DNA from: Betaproteobacteria bacterium UBA5216
Lineage (GTDB): Bacteria > Pseudomonadota > Gammaproteobacteria > Burkholderiales > SG8-41
Length of the DNA: 52,782 bases
Assembly (NCBI GenBank): GCA_002412495.1
Contig: DHVE01000017.1
Span: 1-52,782 of the forward strand
Reading direction: 5' to 3'
Under the pieces are notes generated by a model. That model saw only the letters and a program-made list of their open reading frames with translations. It had not been told where the DNA came from and ran no database searches. Shown here in pieces: positions 1 through 8,401 of this stretch. The position numbers and the translations under genes were made by a program. How positions within the stretch are numbered: position 1 is the first letter of the stretch; each line of letters starts with the position of its first letter.

Positions 1-201
1 CTCGGCGCCGCCGAATTTTTTCGGTACGCCCATGGTGCGTATGCCTTGTTTATCGGCTTCGCGTATCCAGTCCCAGGGTATGCGCTCTGCGGCGGTGGGC
101 AACCGGTCGCGGCGCGTCACGTCGGGCTTGATGATTTTTTCAGCGAACTCGCGCGCGAGATCGCGCCAGCGTTGTTGCTCTTGTGTGAGGGAAAAATCCA
201 T
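1..201 (-). CDS. Acyl-CoA dehydrogenase, N-terminal fragment (cut by window edge)
   Basis: Reading the minus strand from an ATG at 201 gives 67 codons with no stop before the edge. The protein starts MDFSLTQEQQRWRDLAREFA and continues with a PWDWIREADKQGIRTMGVPKKFGG segment. This is the usual N-terminal alpha-helical domain of acyl-CoA dehydrogenases (FAD flavoenzymes that alpha,beta-desaturate acyl-CoA). The FAD-binding and catalytic Glu regions lie outside the window, so the substrate is unknown. It lies 76 bp downstream of a Bug receptor on the same strand and is probably the third gene of a VOC-Bug-dehydrogenase operon. Confidence 0.82.
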   Translation of the reverse strand, partial: MDFSLTQEQQRWRDLAREFAEKIIKPDVTRRDRLPTAAERIPWDWIREADKQGIRTMGVPKKFGGAE

Positions 202-277
202 GAACGTGATTTTCTTATAAGTAATTGTTTGTAAATGTATTTCTAATAATTCGCCATGAGCAACCTTACTTGCCTGG

Positions 278-1255
278 CTACGACTCGATGGTGATGCCCG
301 ATGCCTTGATCACTTCGCTCCAGCGCTGCACTTCGTTGCGGATCAGCGCCGCGTACTCTTCGGGTGTGCTGCCCACCAGTTCGGCATCTTGCGCGGCGTA
401 CCGTTCTTTCACGGTTTGTACGGTGAGCGCCTTGACGACTTCACCATGCACGCGGGTAACCACCGGGCGCGGAAGACCGGCGGGGCCGACCAGCCCATAC
501 ATTGCGTTGATCGCCATGCCGGACAGGCCGGCTTCGTTCATGGCGGGCACGTCAGGCATCGACGACAGGCGCTTGCCCTCGGTGGTCACCGCCAGCGCGC
601 GCACCTTCCCGGCCTTCACCATTTGCTGCGCGGTGGGTATCGCGGCGAACAGCATTTGAATTTCGCCGGCCATCAGCGCGGTCATTGATTCGCCACCGCC
701 GCCCTTGAACGGCACATGCACCAAGCTCACCTTGGCGGCCTTGCTGAACAACTCCGAATACACATGCAGCGGACTGCCATTGCCGCCCGAGCCGTAATTG
801 AACACTCGCGGATTGGCCTGCGCCAAGGTTATGAATTCCTTCAGTGTGTTGACCTTGAGTTGCGGCGAAACAATCAGCACCTGCGTGGCGCCGGTGATTT
901 GCGTGATGGCGGTGAAATCCTTCACTGGATCATAGGGCAGCGATTTGTGCAGGATGGGCACGATGGTGAACCCCGGCGTCGCCATCAGCAGGGTGTAGCC
1001 GTCGGGGGCCGCCTTCGCCACAAAGCCAGAGCCGATGATGCCGCCCGCGCCGGTGCGGTTTTCAACCACCACCTGACGCGCAAATTGTTCCGTGAGCTGT
1101 TGCGAAATAATGCGCGCGGTGACATCGACTACGCCGCCGGGCGCGGCGGTGACAATCAAACGTATCGGGCGGCTGGGATACGCATCCTGAGCCGCGACAT
1201 TCGCGGCGGCGCCCAGCAGCAGGCACAGCGCCGCGGTGATGCGTGTCACGTTCAT
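278..1255 (-). CDS. Bug family (TctC-type) periplasmic substrate-binding protein
   Basis: This 325-residue protein has a signal peptide of about 22 residues ending VAAQ. The family's opening block follows (YPSRPIRLIV), then an NRTGAGG loop, an APDGYTLL strand, LPYDPVKDF and HVPFKGGGG. These are the hallmarks of Bug receptors of tripartite tricarboxylate transporters. The ligand cannot be read from sequence. Its ATG overlaps the stop of the upstream VOC gene as ATGA, so the two are probably translationally coupled. An acyl-CoA dehydrogenase follows, suggesting an organic-acid substrate (inference). Confidence 0.93.
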   Translation of the reverse strand: MNVTRITAALCLLLGAAANVAAQDAYPSRPIRLIVTAAPGGVVDVTARIISQQLTEQFARQVVVENRTGAGGIIGSGFVAKAAPDGYTLLMATPGFTIVPILHKSLPYDPVKDFTAITQITGATQVLIVSPQLKVNTLKEFITLAQANPRVFNYGSGGNGSPLHVYSELFSKAAKVSLVHVPFKGGGGESMTALMAGEIQMLFAAIPTAQQMVKAGKVRALAVTTEGKRLSSMPDVPAMNEAGLSGMAINAMYGLVGPAGLPRPVVTRVHGEVVKALTVQTVKERYAAQDAELVGSTPEEYAALIRNEVQRWSEVIKASGITIES

Positions 1256-1689
1256 ACCGGCAGGCGCCAGGAATTTCGCACGTGCAGGTTGTTGACGATA
1301 TCGAACTTGATGCCGTTCGGATCAACGTATTTGCGTTGCTCCTGCTGTTGCGCGTCGGCGGTGAGCTGGCCGTCCTGGAGTTGTCCGCGGTTGGCGAATC
1401 GTTTGGCGATGTTCTCGGCCTTGTCGGCGTAAATCGCGCCGCTGGATTCCGCCTTGCCTGATGCCTCGCCCACATCATCGGTGATGAATCCCAGATGATG
1501 CAGGCCATGGTGGCCGAGCGCTTCGTGGCTGGTGGTATTGTTGAGTATCGCAAGACTGATCACGCCATCCGACATCAGTATCGCGCTGACGGATTCACGC
1601 ACGCGTTTCAGTCCGAAGGCCTGCTCGTAAAACGTGGCTGCTTCATTGGGCTTGGCGACGGCAATCGCAATGTGGCGCAACTTTCCCAT
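1252..1689 (-). CDS. VOC (glyoxalase/bleomycin-resistance) family protein
   Basis: The open frame runs upstream, but the ATG at 1689 gives MGKLRHIAIAVAKPNEAATF, the normal start of a VOC domain (145 residues). The first beta strand carries HIAIAV. A second half-repeat has HHLGFITDDV, and YVDPNGIKFDIV closes the fold with a DPNG turn typical of extradiol dioxygenase or glyoxalase relatives. Two His are in metal-ligand-like positions. The reaction is not predictable. The gene is first in a minus-strand operon with a Bug receptor (4-bp overlap) and is divergent from an MmgE/PrpD gene 173 bp away. Confidence 0.85.
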   Translation of the reverse strand: MGKLRHIAIAVAKPNEAATFYEQAFGLKRVRESVSAILMSDGVISLAILNNTTSHEALGHHGLHHLGFITDDVGEASGKAESSGAIYADKAENIAKRFANRGQLQDGQLTADAQQQEQRKYVDPNGIKFDIVNNLHVRNSWRLPV

Positions 1690-1862
1690 GGGGCTCTCCC
1701 GGATGCGTGCGTTAATGCACGGTGATTTTATTGTATCCGCTCGCGCTGGTTTGCAGTAGTGAAAAGCGGACGGAAACACGCATGGCGTCTGGCAGGGCAC
1801 CGTCCAATGTTCACGCAGAGTCGCGTATAGTCACGATCACCTGGTCACAATTTGAGCATCCC

Positions 1863-3215
1863 ATGAGTGAGAACCTGACACAGACATTCGCGCGTTTTGC
1901 CAGTGAGTTGCAGTGTGAAGATATTCCGGCCACGGCTCGGGAACGTTGCAAGGATTTGCTGCTGGACGCCATGGCGTGCGCGCTGGCGGGCTACGAAGGC
2001 GAGGACGCGCCGAAGGTGTCGCGCTTTGCCGCCGCACTTGGCCAGTCGCACGAGAGCAGCGTCATTGGTAGCGGGCGTTTGTCCCTGACGGGGGCTGCGG
2101 CGCTGAATGGCTTTTTGATTACCTCGGTGTCGCTGTGCGACGTGTATCGACCCACGGCCACGCACTTGCAGCCGGTGGTGATACCCCCTGCGCTGGCGAT
2201 AGCCGAGCGCGAAAACGCCAGCGGCCGCGACTTGCTGACGGCGCTGGCGGCCGGTTTTGAAGTCACCACGCGTATTGGCGCGGGGATGGATTACGGCGCG
2301 TTTCGGGCGCGCGGCTGGCATGGGCCGGGTGTCATCGGTCCGTTCGGGGCGGCCGCGGCGGTGGGGCGGCTGCTGGGCTTCAGCGCGGACAAAATGGCGA
2401 TGGCGTACGGTTTCGCGGGCAGTCAGGCCGCGGGGACGTTCGCGGCATGGGGCACTTCATCAGTCAAATTCCATCAGTTTCGCGGCGCGCTGTCGGGCTT
2501 GATGGCGGCGCTGCTGGCGGAGCAGGACTTCGTGGCCACCCGCGAATTTTTGACGGCGGCCGACGGCGGGTTTTATGCCACCTACACCGGTACCGCGCCC
2601 TCCAAGGCCGCCACCGAAGGTCTGGGCGAGCGTTGGGAGCTCGAACAAATTGCGCTGCGCCCGTGGCCCACCTCGGCCGCGAATCAGGCGTTCGTCAGTG
2701 CGTTGTTCGAGCTGATTCAACAGCACGACGTTAAAGCGGACGACGTGCGCCACATGCGTCTTCATTTAAGCCAGTCATCGTACGACGCCTACGTCAACCG
2801 GCGCACGATCAACGGCAAGTGGGAGGCCTCGGGCTCGGTGTATTACACGGCGGCGATCGTGCTGTTCGACCGTGAGTTATGGATGGAGCAATTCGAGCCG
2901 GCACGTTTTAATGATCCGGCGGTGCGGCGCTTTGCGCTGGAGCAGATACAACTGGTGGCCGATCCCGTGTTGCGCGGCGTGCAGGCGATTGTCGAATTGG
3001 AAATGCAGACCGGCACGACTCTGAAAGCGCGTTGTGATGACCCCAGGGGCACGCCGGAAAATCGCATGAGCCGGGCCGAGATTGAGGCGAAGTTTCGTAA
3101 AGGCGCCAAGGGGCGCATAGGCGACGCGCAGGTTAAATCCGTGATCGAGATGATTTCGGGGCTGGAGGCTTTAAAGTCGGTGCGCGAGCTGATGGATTTA
3201 TTACGCGCGGCATAG
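1863..3215 (+). CDS. MmgE/PrpD family protein
   Basis: The chosen ATG at 1863 gives MSENLTQTFARFASELQCED, 450 residues; the longer open frame upstream has no family-like sequence. Family features include LLLDAMACALAG near residue 40, a D..T.H segment (CDVYRPTATHLQP), a RGWHGPGVIGPFGAAAA block and the SSVKFHQFRGALSG block with the conserved Lys. These match the helical domain of 2-methylcitrate dehydratase, cis-aconitate decarboxylase and iminodisuccinate epimerase, so lyase, dehydratase or isomerase activity on a tricarboxylate-like acid is likely. It is divergent from the VOC-Bug operon and followed by a palindromic repeat. Confidence 0.9.
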   Translation: MSENLTQTFARFASELQCEDIPATARERCKDLLLDAMACALAGYEGEDAPKVSRFAAALGQSHESSVIGSGRLSLTGAAALNGFLITSVSLCDVYRPTATHLQPVVIPPALAIAERENASGRDLLTALAAGFEVTTRIGAGMDYGAFRARGWHGPGVIGPFGAAAAVGRLLGFSADKMAMAYGFAGSQAAGTFAAWGTSSVKFHQFRGALSGLMAALLAEQDFVATREFLTAADGGFYATYTGTAPSKAATEGLGERWELEQIALRPWPTSAANQAFVSALFELIQQHDVKADDVRHMRLHLSQSSYDAYVNRRTINGKWEASGSVYYTAAIVLFDRELWMEQFEPARFNDPAVRRFALEQIQLVADPVLRGVQAIVELEMQTGTTLKARCDDPRGTPENRMSRAEIEAKFRKGAKGRIGDAQVKSVIEMISGLEALKSVRELMDLLRAA

Positions 3216-3233
3216 GACGTCAGTCGAGTAGGG

Positions 3234-3335
3234 TAGGTTGGGCTGAGCCTGCGAAGCCCAACACGGATATCGCGGCCATTCACCGCTGCCGTCGCAATGC
3301 TACGTGCGGTTGTGTCGGGCTTTCCAGCCCAACCT
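3234..3335. repeat. Palindromic repeat, TAGGTTGGGCT type, copy 1
   Basis: The outer arms AGGTTGGGCT (3235-3244) and AGCCCAACCT (3326-3335) are perfect inverse complements. Inside, the left half forms its own hairpin (GTTGGGCT 3237-3244 with AGCCCAAC 3255-3262), and the right half forms another (GGGCT 3317-3321 with AGCCC 3326-3330). The left half recurs near-identically at 35514-35547. It lies between the stops of two convergent genes and could serve as a bidirectional terminator or a REP-type element. Confidence 0.85.
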
Positions 3336-3342
3336 GCAAAGT

Positions 3343-3561
3343 TTATTTGCGGCTCGTCCGCATCCATTTGTAAAACGCCACCGCCATCCACACCGCTTCC
3401 ACCACGCCGAACGGCCACGCACCCTGCAAAAAACCATACACCGATCCCAACCCGCAGGCGGCAGCGAAACCCAGCGTATACCACGGGCTGCGCGCTTCCA
3501 GCGCATAACACACCATCATCGCGGTAACGGCAAACAGACCGAATAGGGTGAGCGCATCCAT
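3343..3561 (-). CDS. Small membrane protein of unknown function
   Basis: This 72-residue protein is almost entirely hydrophobic, with two or three likely membrane segments (about residues 4-21, 27-46 and 49-66) and a basic end, KWMRTSRK. Its ATG shares one base with the stop of the upstream Bug gene (TGATG), so translational coupling is likely. I do not recognise a named family. Coupling to a substrate receptor could hint at a transport accessory role, but it is far too short to be TctB and this is speculation. Confidence 0.75.
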   Translation of the reverse strand: MDALTLFGLFAVTAMMVCYALEARSPWYTLGFAAACGLGSVYGFLQGAWPFGVVEAVWMAVAFYKWMRTSRK

Positions 3562-4541
3562 CAGTCCCCGCGTATTCCGGCTTCGCGCACCAGCTTGCCG
3601 TATAGCGCCATTTCCGATTTTATGTAGTTCGCAAACTCATCGACCGACGACGGCAGCGGTTCGGCGCCCACGCTGGCCAGCCGCTTGTGCGCCTCGGGCG
3701 TGCTGATGACCTTGACGAGTTCGGCATTAAGCAGGGTGATGATGTCGCGTGGGGTTCCTCCCGGCGCGATAATGCCGTACCAGGTTTTGACCTCCCAGCC
3801 CGGCAATCCGGATTCAGCCGAGGTGGGCACTTCCGGCAACTGAGCGATGCGCTTGTCGCGCAGCACGGCCAGCGCTTTCAGGCGCTTTTCACGGATCAGG
3901 GGCAGGGCTGCGGGCGGGCCGATGGTCACCAGATCGGTTTCGCCCGTGATCAGGGCAAACATGGCGATGCTGGTGCCTTTGTAGGGCACGTGCACGATGT
4001 TGATCTTGGCCAGCGATTTCAACATTTCGCCCGAGAAATGGTTTGAGGTGCCAACGCCGCCCGAGCCAAAATTGAGTTTGCCCGGATGTTTGCGCGCGAG
4101 CGCGATCAACTCCTTGAGATTGTTCGCCGGCACGGAAGGATGCACCACCAGCAACGAGGGAATATTGGCCACCAGCGCCACGGGCGCGATCTCGCGCAGG
4201 TCGTAACCCGGGTTCTTATAGAGTGACGGGCTGATCACAATGGATGGCGTGCATTGTCCGAGCGTGTGGCCATCGGGCGGCGCTTTCGATACCAGGCCGT
4301 AGCCGAGATTGCCCGCCGCACCGGGACGATAGTCGGGCACGACATTCTGTTTCAGCGCGGCCTGCAATCGCTCGGCGATCAGGCGACCCACGGCATCCGT
4401 GGCGCCGCCGGGTGGAAACGGCAGAATGAAACGCAGCGGTTTCGTGGGATACGCGGACGCAGCACCAGCTTGCGCGCAGGCATCCGCGGCAATGATAATT
4501 GTTGAAACCAGACACGCAGAAACCAGAATACGGAATTTCAC
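3561..4541 (-). CDS. Bug family periplasmic substrate-binding protein
   Basis: The start was placed at GTG 4541 because GGAG lies eight bases upstream and the resulting N-terminus (VKFRILVSACLVSTIIIAAD) is a signal peptide ending near DACAQA. The mature part opens with YPTKPLRFILPFPPGG. Family landmarks are PDYRPGAAGN, PPDGHTLGQ and HVPYKGTS. The usual LPYDP motif is replaced by NPGYDLRE, and a Cys lies in the TLGQCTPS segment, so this copy is somewhat divergent. It is divergent from an MmgE/PrpD gene and overlaps the small membrane protein by one base. Confidence 0.91.
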   Translation of the reverse strand: MKFRILVSACLVSTIIIAADACAQAGAASAYPTKPLRFILPFPPGGATDAVGRLIAERLQAALKQNVVPDYRPGAAGNLGYGLVSKAPPDGHTLGQCTPSIVISPSLYKNPGYDLREIAPVALVANIPSLLVVHPSVPANNLKELIALARKHPGKLNFGSGGVGTSNHFSGEMLKSLAKINIVHVPYKGTSIAMFALITGETDLVTIGPPAALPLIREKRLKALAVLRDKRIAQLPEVPTSAESGLPGWEVKTWYGIIAPGGTPRDIITLLNAELVKVISTPEAHKRLASVGAEPLPSSVDEFANYIKSEMALYGKLVREAGIRGD

Positions 4542-4669
4542 GGGGGATGCTCCATGGGTGATTTTGCATGAACCGCGCGGCCTCATAATACCGTCTTGGT
4601 ATGTAACCTTGAACGCCATGTGCGCATGAAGCAATAAATGAAACATTGGGAACAAGAGGAACGGCAATT

Positions 4670-6043
4670 TTGGACAAGATCAGCGAACAACTCGTTAATT
4701 ACACCGGCGGCTTTTCCGAGGCGGATTTGAGCGCATCGGCGCGCGCCAAGGCGACGGCCTTGCTGCTGGACAGCATGGCGTGTGCCGTGGCGGCGATGAA
4801 CGCCGACGTAGCGCCCATGATGGCGCGCGTGACGCGGCGGGTGCAGAGCGACCCCGGCGCCACGGTATTCGGCTATGGCCATCAAACCTCGCCGGAACTG
4901 GCCGCGCTGGCCAATTCGATGATGGTGCGCGCGTATGACTACAATGACGCCTACTTCGGACATCCGAGCGACATGATTCCCGGCGTGCTCGCCGCCGGTG
5001 AAGTGGTGCGCGCTTCGGGGATGCAGGTGCTGACCAGCATTGCGCTAGCGTATGAAATCTACGGTGCGTTCGAGCGTAGCGCGCCGCGCGTGAAATCAGG
5101 GTTTGATCAGGGTGCCTTCATGAACGTGGGGGTTGCGCTCGCGGCGGGCAAGCTGTGGAAGCTGACGCCGGAACAGCTCGCAAACGCCGCGTCGCTGGCA
5201 CTGGTGCCGAACATGCCGCTGGGGGTGAGCCGCTGGGGCGAATTGTCGATGATGAAGGGCTGTGCGTCGGCTTTTTCCGTGCGCAATGGCGTTTTCGCGG
5301 CGATGCTGGCGAAAGTGGGCTTCACCTCGGCGCAGGCGCCTTACGCGGGCATTTATGGTCTGCACCATATCACCGGGCCATTCGATTTGCGTTTGCCGCT
5401 CGATCCCGGCCAGCGCGTGGTGGAAATGGCGTACATCAAACCAATACCCGCCGAGAACAACACCATCGGCATCGCCGAGCTGGCGCCTGAAATCCGCGCG
5501 TGGACACCGCTGGCCGAAATTGTCTCTATCGACATCGATATCGCCACTGGCTATGAAGTGCATCTCGCCGACGAGTCGAAGTACGATCCGAAAACGCGCG
5601 AATCCGCGGATCACAGTTTTCCGTACATACTGGCGCGCGCGCTGGTGGATGGCGGCATCACGCTGGACAGTTACACGCCGCAACGTATCGCCGATCCGGC
5701 GATACGGCCGCTGATGCAAAAAATCCGCGTGCATGCCAGCGCCGAACTGCGGCGCATCATGAGTGAATCCAAGGGGCCGGAAGCCAAGCCCTCGAAAATC
5801 AGAATACGCGCCGCCGGCGGACGCGAGTTCGTGCGCGAACTGATGGGACATAGCGGTCATCCCGACCGGCCACAAAACGAACGGCGCGACGTGATCAACA
5901 CCAAACTGGATTTGTGCGCGGCGTATGTGCAAATGACCACGGAGCAGCGCGAGCGCATCCGCGCGGCGTGGTGGGGTGTAGCGCAGGCGGCGGATATCCG
6001 CGCGGTGATTCAAACGATGGCGGGGATACGGTCGCTGGATTGA
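4670..6043 (+). CDS. MmgE/PrpD family protein
   Basis: I chose the TTG at 4670, preceded by AGAGGA at a suitable distance, giving LDKISEQLVNYTGGFSEADL and 457 residues; a TTG at 4646 is the alternative. The helical domain shows LLLDSMACAVAA and YDYNDAYFGHPSDMIPG. The block that carries a GWH motif in relatives reads FDQGAFMNVGVALAAG here, so that catalytic-type His is absent. The Lys block reads SMMKGCASAFSVRNG. The protein therefore may use a modified chemistry. A Bug gene follows at 215 bp on the same strand. Confidence 0.88.
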   Translation: MDKISEQLVNYTGGFSEADLSASARAKATALLLDSMACAVAAMNADVAPMMARVTRRVQSDPGATVFGYGHQTSPELAALANSMMVRAYDYNDAYFGHPSDMIPGVLAAGEVVRASGMQVLTSIALAYEIYGAFERSAPRVKSGFDQGAFMNVGVALAAGKLWKLTPEQLANAASLALVPNMPLGVSRWGELSMMKGCASAFSVRNGVFAAMLAKVGFTSAQAPYAGIYGLHHITGPFDLRLPLDPGQRVVEMAYIKPIPAENNTIGIAELAPEIRAWTPLAEIVSIDIDIATGYEVHLADESKYDPKTRESADHSFPYILARALVDGGITLDSYTPQRIADPAIRPLMQKIRVHASAELRRIMSESKGPEAKPSKIRIRAAGGREFVRELMGHSGHPDRPQNERRDVINTKLDLCAAYVQMTTEQRERIRAAWWGVAQAADIRAVIQTMAGIRSLD

Positions 6044-6258
6044 GACGGAGAATGCTGGAACAGTGCGAGACTTCCAGTCCGCCATGCGGCTTGCTCGCTA
6101 TAGTGATTTCTCTCTCAACCGGAAGTGTACGGAATCAACGGTTTCAAAATGTCGGGCACGCCGGGTTTATGGGAGAATAATATGCACCGCAGTACATTTG
6201 CGCCGATGGTGAAGTTCTGAATTATTGGCCCCTCGAAATCCTGAATAGTGAGGCAATC
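6044..6258. other. Intergenic region, MmgE/PrpD to Bug
   Basis: These 215 bases contain no supported gene. A short open stretch on the plus strand (about 6120-6219) reads like protein in one frame but is preceded by stops, has no start signal and matches no family I know. The ribosome-binding site GAGG for the next gene is at 6249-6252. Confidence 0.5.
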
Positions 6259-7248
6259 ATGAGTAGATACCGGCACTGGGCGATTGCAGCATTGACGATT
6301 GCACTGGCCATGATTCTGGGCACTGCGCAGGTGCAGGCGCAGGATTATCCGTCCAGGTCCATCACACTGGTTATGCCATTCCCGGCGGGCGGGCCGGGCG
6401 ATGCGATGGCGCGCACGCTCGCCGCCGCACTTGGCAACGTGTTGAAACAGCAGGTGATCGTGGATAACCCAGCCGGCGCCAGCGGTACCATCGGCAGCAA
6501 CAAAGTCGCCAAGTCACGCCCCGACGGCTATACGCTGTTGATCATGAACACAGGCATGGCCACGGCCCCGGCGCTCTATCGCGCATTGCCCTATAACGTG
6601 ATGACGGATTTCGAGCACATCGGCCGGGTGGCGGATATGCCGATGACGATCGTCGCCCGCAACGGGTTTCCAGCAAACACGTTAAAAGAGTTCGTCGCCT
6701 ACGCCAAGACGAATGGCCCGAAGCTCACGTTTGCCAATGCGGGCCTCGGTTCGGCCGCGCATCTGTGCGCGCTGCTCTTCATGAACATGACCCAGACCGA
6801 ATTCAACGAGGTGCCGTACAAAGGCGCCGCGCCGGCAATGATCGATCTGGTGGGCGGCCATGTTGACCTGCTGTGCGATCAGACCAGCACCACCTCGGGA
6901 CAGATCAAGGCCGGCACCGTCAAAACCTACGGCGTAACGGCAAGGACGCGCGTGGCCTCGCTACCCGCCGTGCCGACGCTCGACGAGCAAGGCCTGTCGG
7001 GCTTTGAGGCGTTGTCGTGGTTCGGGCTGTGGGCGCCCAAGGGCGTTCCGAAACCCGTGCTGGACAAACTGGTTACGGCGCTGCAAGCGGCCGTCGTGGA
7101 TCCCGCGTTCAAGAACCGGCTCGGCGAATTGGGCGGAGCGCCGGTTCCGGTGTCGCTCGCGAACCCCGAATCACTGCGCACGTACGTCAAATCCGAAATT
7201 GACAAGTGGACGCCGATTATCAGGAAGGCGGGCATAACCGCGGATTGA
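6259..7248 (+). CDS. Bug family periplasmic substrate-binding protein
   Basis: This 329-residue protein has a signal peptide ending QVQAQ at about residue 28, then DYPSRSITLVMPFPAGG. PAGASGTIG, RPDGYTLL, LPYNVMTDF and EVPYKGAAPAM follow in family order. The usual NRPG loop reads DNPAG. A GAGG ribosome-binding site precedes the ATG. It lies 55 bp upstream of an LLM-class flavin oxidoreductase on the same strand and could be co-transcribed with it. Confidence 0.93.
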   Translation: MSRYRHWAIAALTIALAMILGTAQVQAQDYPSRSITLVMPFPAGGPGDAMARTLAAALGNVLKQQVIVDNPAGASGTIGSNKVAKSRPDGYTLLIMNTGMATAPALYRALPYNVMTDFEHIGRVADMPMTIVARNGFPANTLKEFVAYAKTNGPKLTFANAGLGSAAHLCALLFMNMTQTEFNEVPYKGAAPAMIDLVGGHVDLLCDQTSTTSGQIKAGTVKTYGVTARTRVASLPAVPTLDEQGLSGFEALSWFGLWAPKGVPKPVLDKLVTALQAAVVDPAFKNRLGELGGAPVPVSLANPESLRTYVKSEIDKWTPIIRKAGITAD

Positions 7249-7303
7249 GCGTTGGTAATTCACACATAATTACAAATAAAATTTTACAACCGAGAAACAC
7301 ACC

Positions 7304-8224
7304 ATGGCCCTGAAAGACAGTATTCCTATCGGCATGTCACTGCCGCATCGCTCGCCCGATCCGCTTTCCATGGCGACAGTACGCCGCGTTGCCGAGCGTG
7401 CCGAAGCGCTGGGATTCAGCGATCTGTGGGTGACCGAAAACACGCTGGATCACGTATTCAGTTTCGATCCGGGGATGATCCTCACGTATGCGGCTGCGTT
7501 TACCACGCGTATACGCCTCGGTGTCGCCGTGGTGGTGCTGCCAGTGCATAACCCCAGCCATGTCGCCCATCAATTCACCACACTCGACCACATCAGCAAT
7601 GGCCGTGCGATCCTCGGCCTCGGTCTTGGCCGGGAACATCATTACGAAGAGTTTCAGATACCCACCGAACATCGCGTGCGCCGTTTTCGCGAGGGTATCG
7701 ATATCATCAAGGCGCTGTGGACGCAGCCCAAGGTGGATTACCCCGGCACCATCTATCGGCTGCACGATACCGGCATGGTGATCAAGCCGGTGCAGAAGCC
7801 GCATCCGCCCATTTGGCTCGGGGGCCAGCATCCCGATGCGATCCGCCGTGCCGCCAAAATCGCGGACGGATGGATGGCCGCGGGCGCGTCGACCACGCCC
7901 GACTACGGAAAATACGTGAAGATTCTGCGCGAAGAACTCGAAAAGCTGGGCCGCGATCCCGCGAAGTTTCCGATCTCCAAACGGGTATTCATGTCGGTGG
8001 CCGAACGCACCGATACTGCCAAGGCCGAACTCGACCGTTGGTACTCGACGGTGTATCAACGACCGGGCGGCGCCAACGACGGGGACATTCACGGCACACC
8101 GGCGCAGGTGCGTGAACAGTTGGAAGCGCTGGTCGCGGTTGGCGCGAACCATATTCTCGTGAATCCCGTTGGCCGCCATGTCGAGCAGATTGAAGCGGTG
8201 GCCGAGGTGGTGGGGCTGGCGTAG
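7304..8224 (+). CDS. LLM class (luciferase-like) flavin-dependent oxidoreductase
   Basis: This 306-residue protein has the luciferase-like TIM-barrel pattern: an early AERAEALGFSDLWVTEN strand, RIRLGVAVVVLPVHNP, the DHISNGRAILGLGLG segment, and PPIWLGGQHPDAIRRAAKIADGW near the middle. These segments match FMN- or F420-using monooxygenases and reductases of the LLM family. The C-terminus has HGTPAQVREQLEALVAVGAN, a usual family ending. The substrate is unknown. Pairing with the upstream Bug gene suggests oxidation or reduction of an imported compound, but that is inference. Confidence 0.9.
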   Translation: MALKDSIPIGMSLPHRSPDPLSMATVRRVAERAEALGFSDLWVTENTLDHVFSFDPGMILTYAAAFTTRIRLGVAVVVLPVHNPSHVAHQFTTLDHISNGRAILGLGLGREHHYEEFQIPTEHRVRRFREGIDIIKALWTQPKVDYPGTIYRLHDTGMVIKPVQKPHPPIWLGGQHPDAIRRAAKIADGWMAAGASTTPDYGKYVKILREELEKLGRDPAKFPISKRVFMSVAERTDTAKAELDRWYSTVYQRPGGANDGDIHGTPAQVREQLEALVAVGANHILVNPVGRHVEQIEAVAEVVGLA

Positions 8225-8289
8225 CGGTTTGACAACTTGTTGTCTGGCGCCAATGACGTCGGCGGTGTCGCGACTGGGGAATCGGCGTA

Positions 8290-8362
8290 ACGCGGGGGTA
8301 ATTCCCGCGTGAATCCGATTTCTGCTTCGGCAAATCCTGACCGAGAATCGCCGAAGCAGAAA
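8290..8362. terminator. Two adjacent hairpins between convergent genes
   Basis: A first stem pairs ACGCGGG (8290-8296) with CCCGCGT (8304-8310) around a 7-base loop. A second pairs TTTCTGCTTCGGC (8319-8331) with GCCGAAGCAGAAA (8350-8362), a perfect 13-bp stem with an 18-base loop. Only a short A run follows, so Rho-independent action is plausible but not certain. They separate the flavin oxidoreductase from the convergent repeat-protein gene. Confidence 0.6.
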
Positions 8363-8401
8363 AACCAGCGGATGGCTTAGTGGCCAAGTAGCCTGAGTGG
8401 A

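Noticed and set aside
6120..6219. Short protein-like stretch before the Bug gene at 6259
   Set aside because: It is preceded by stops, lacks a start signal and resembles no family I know.
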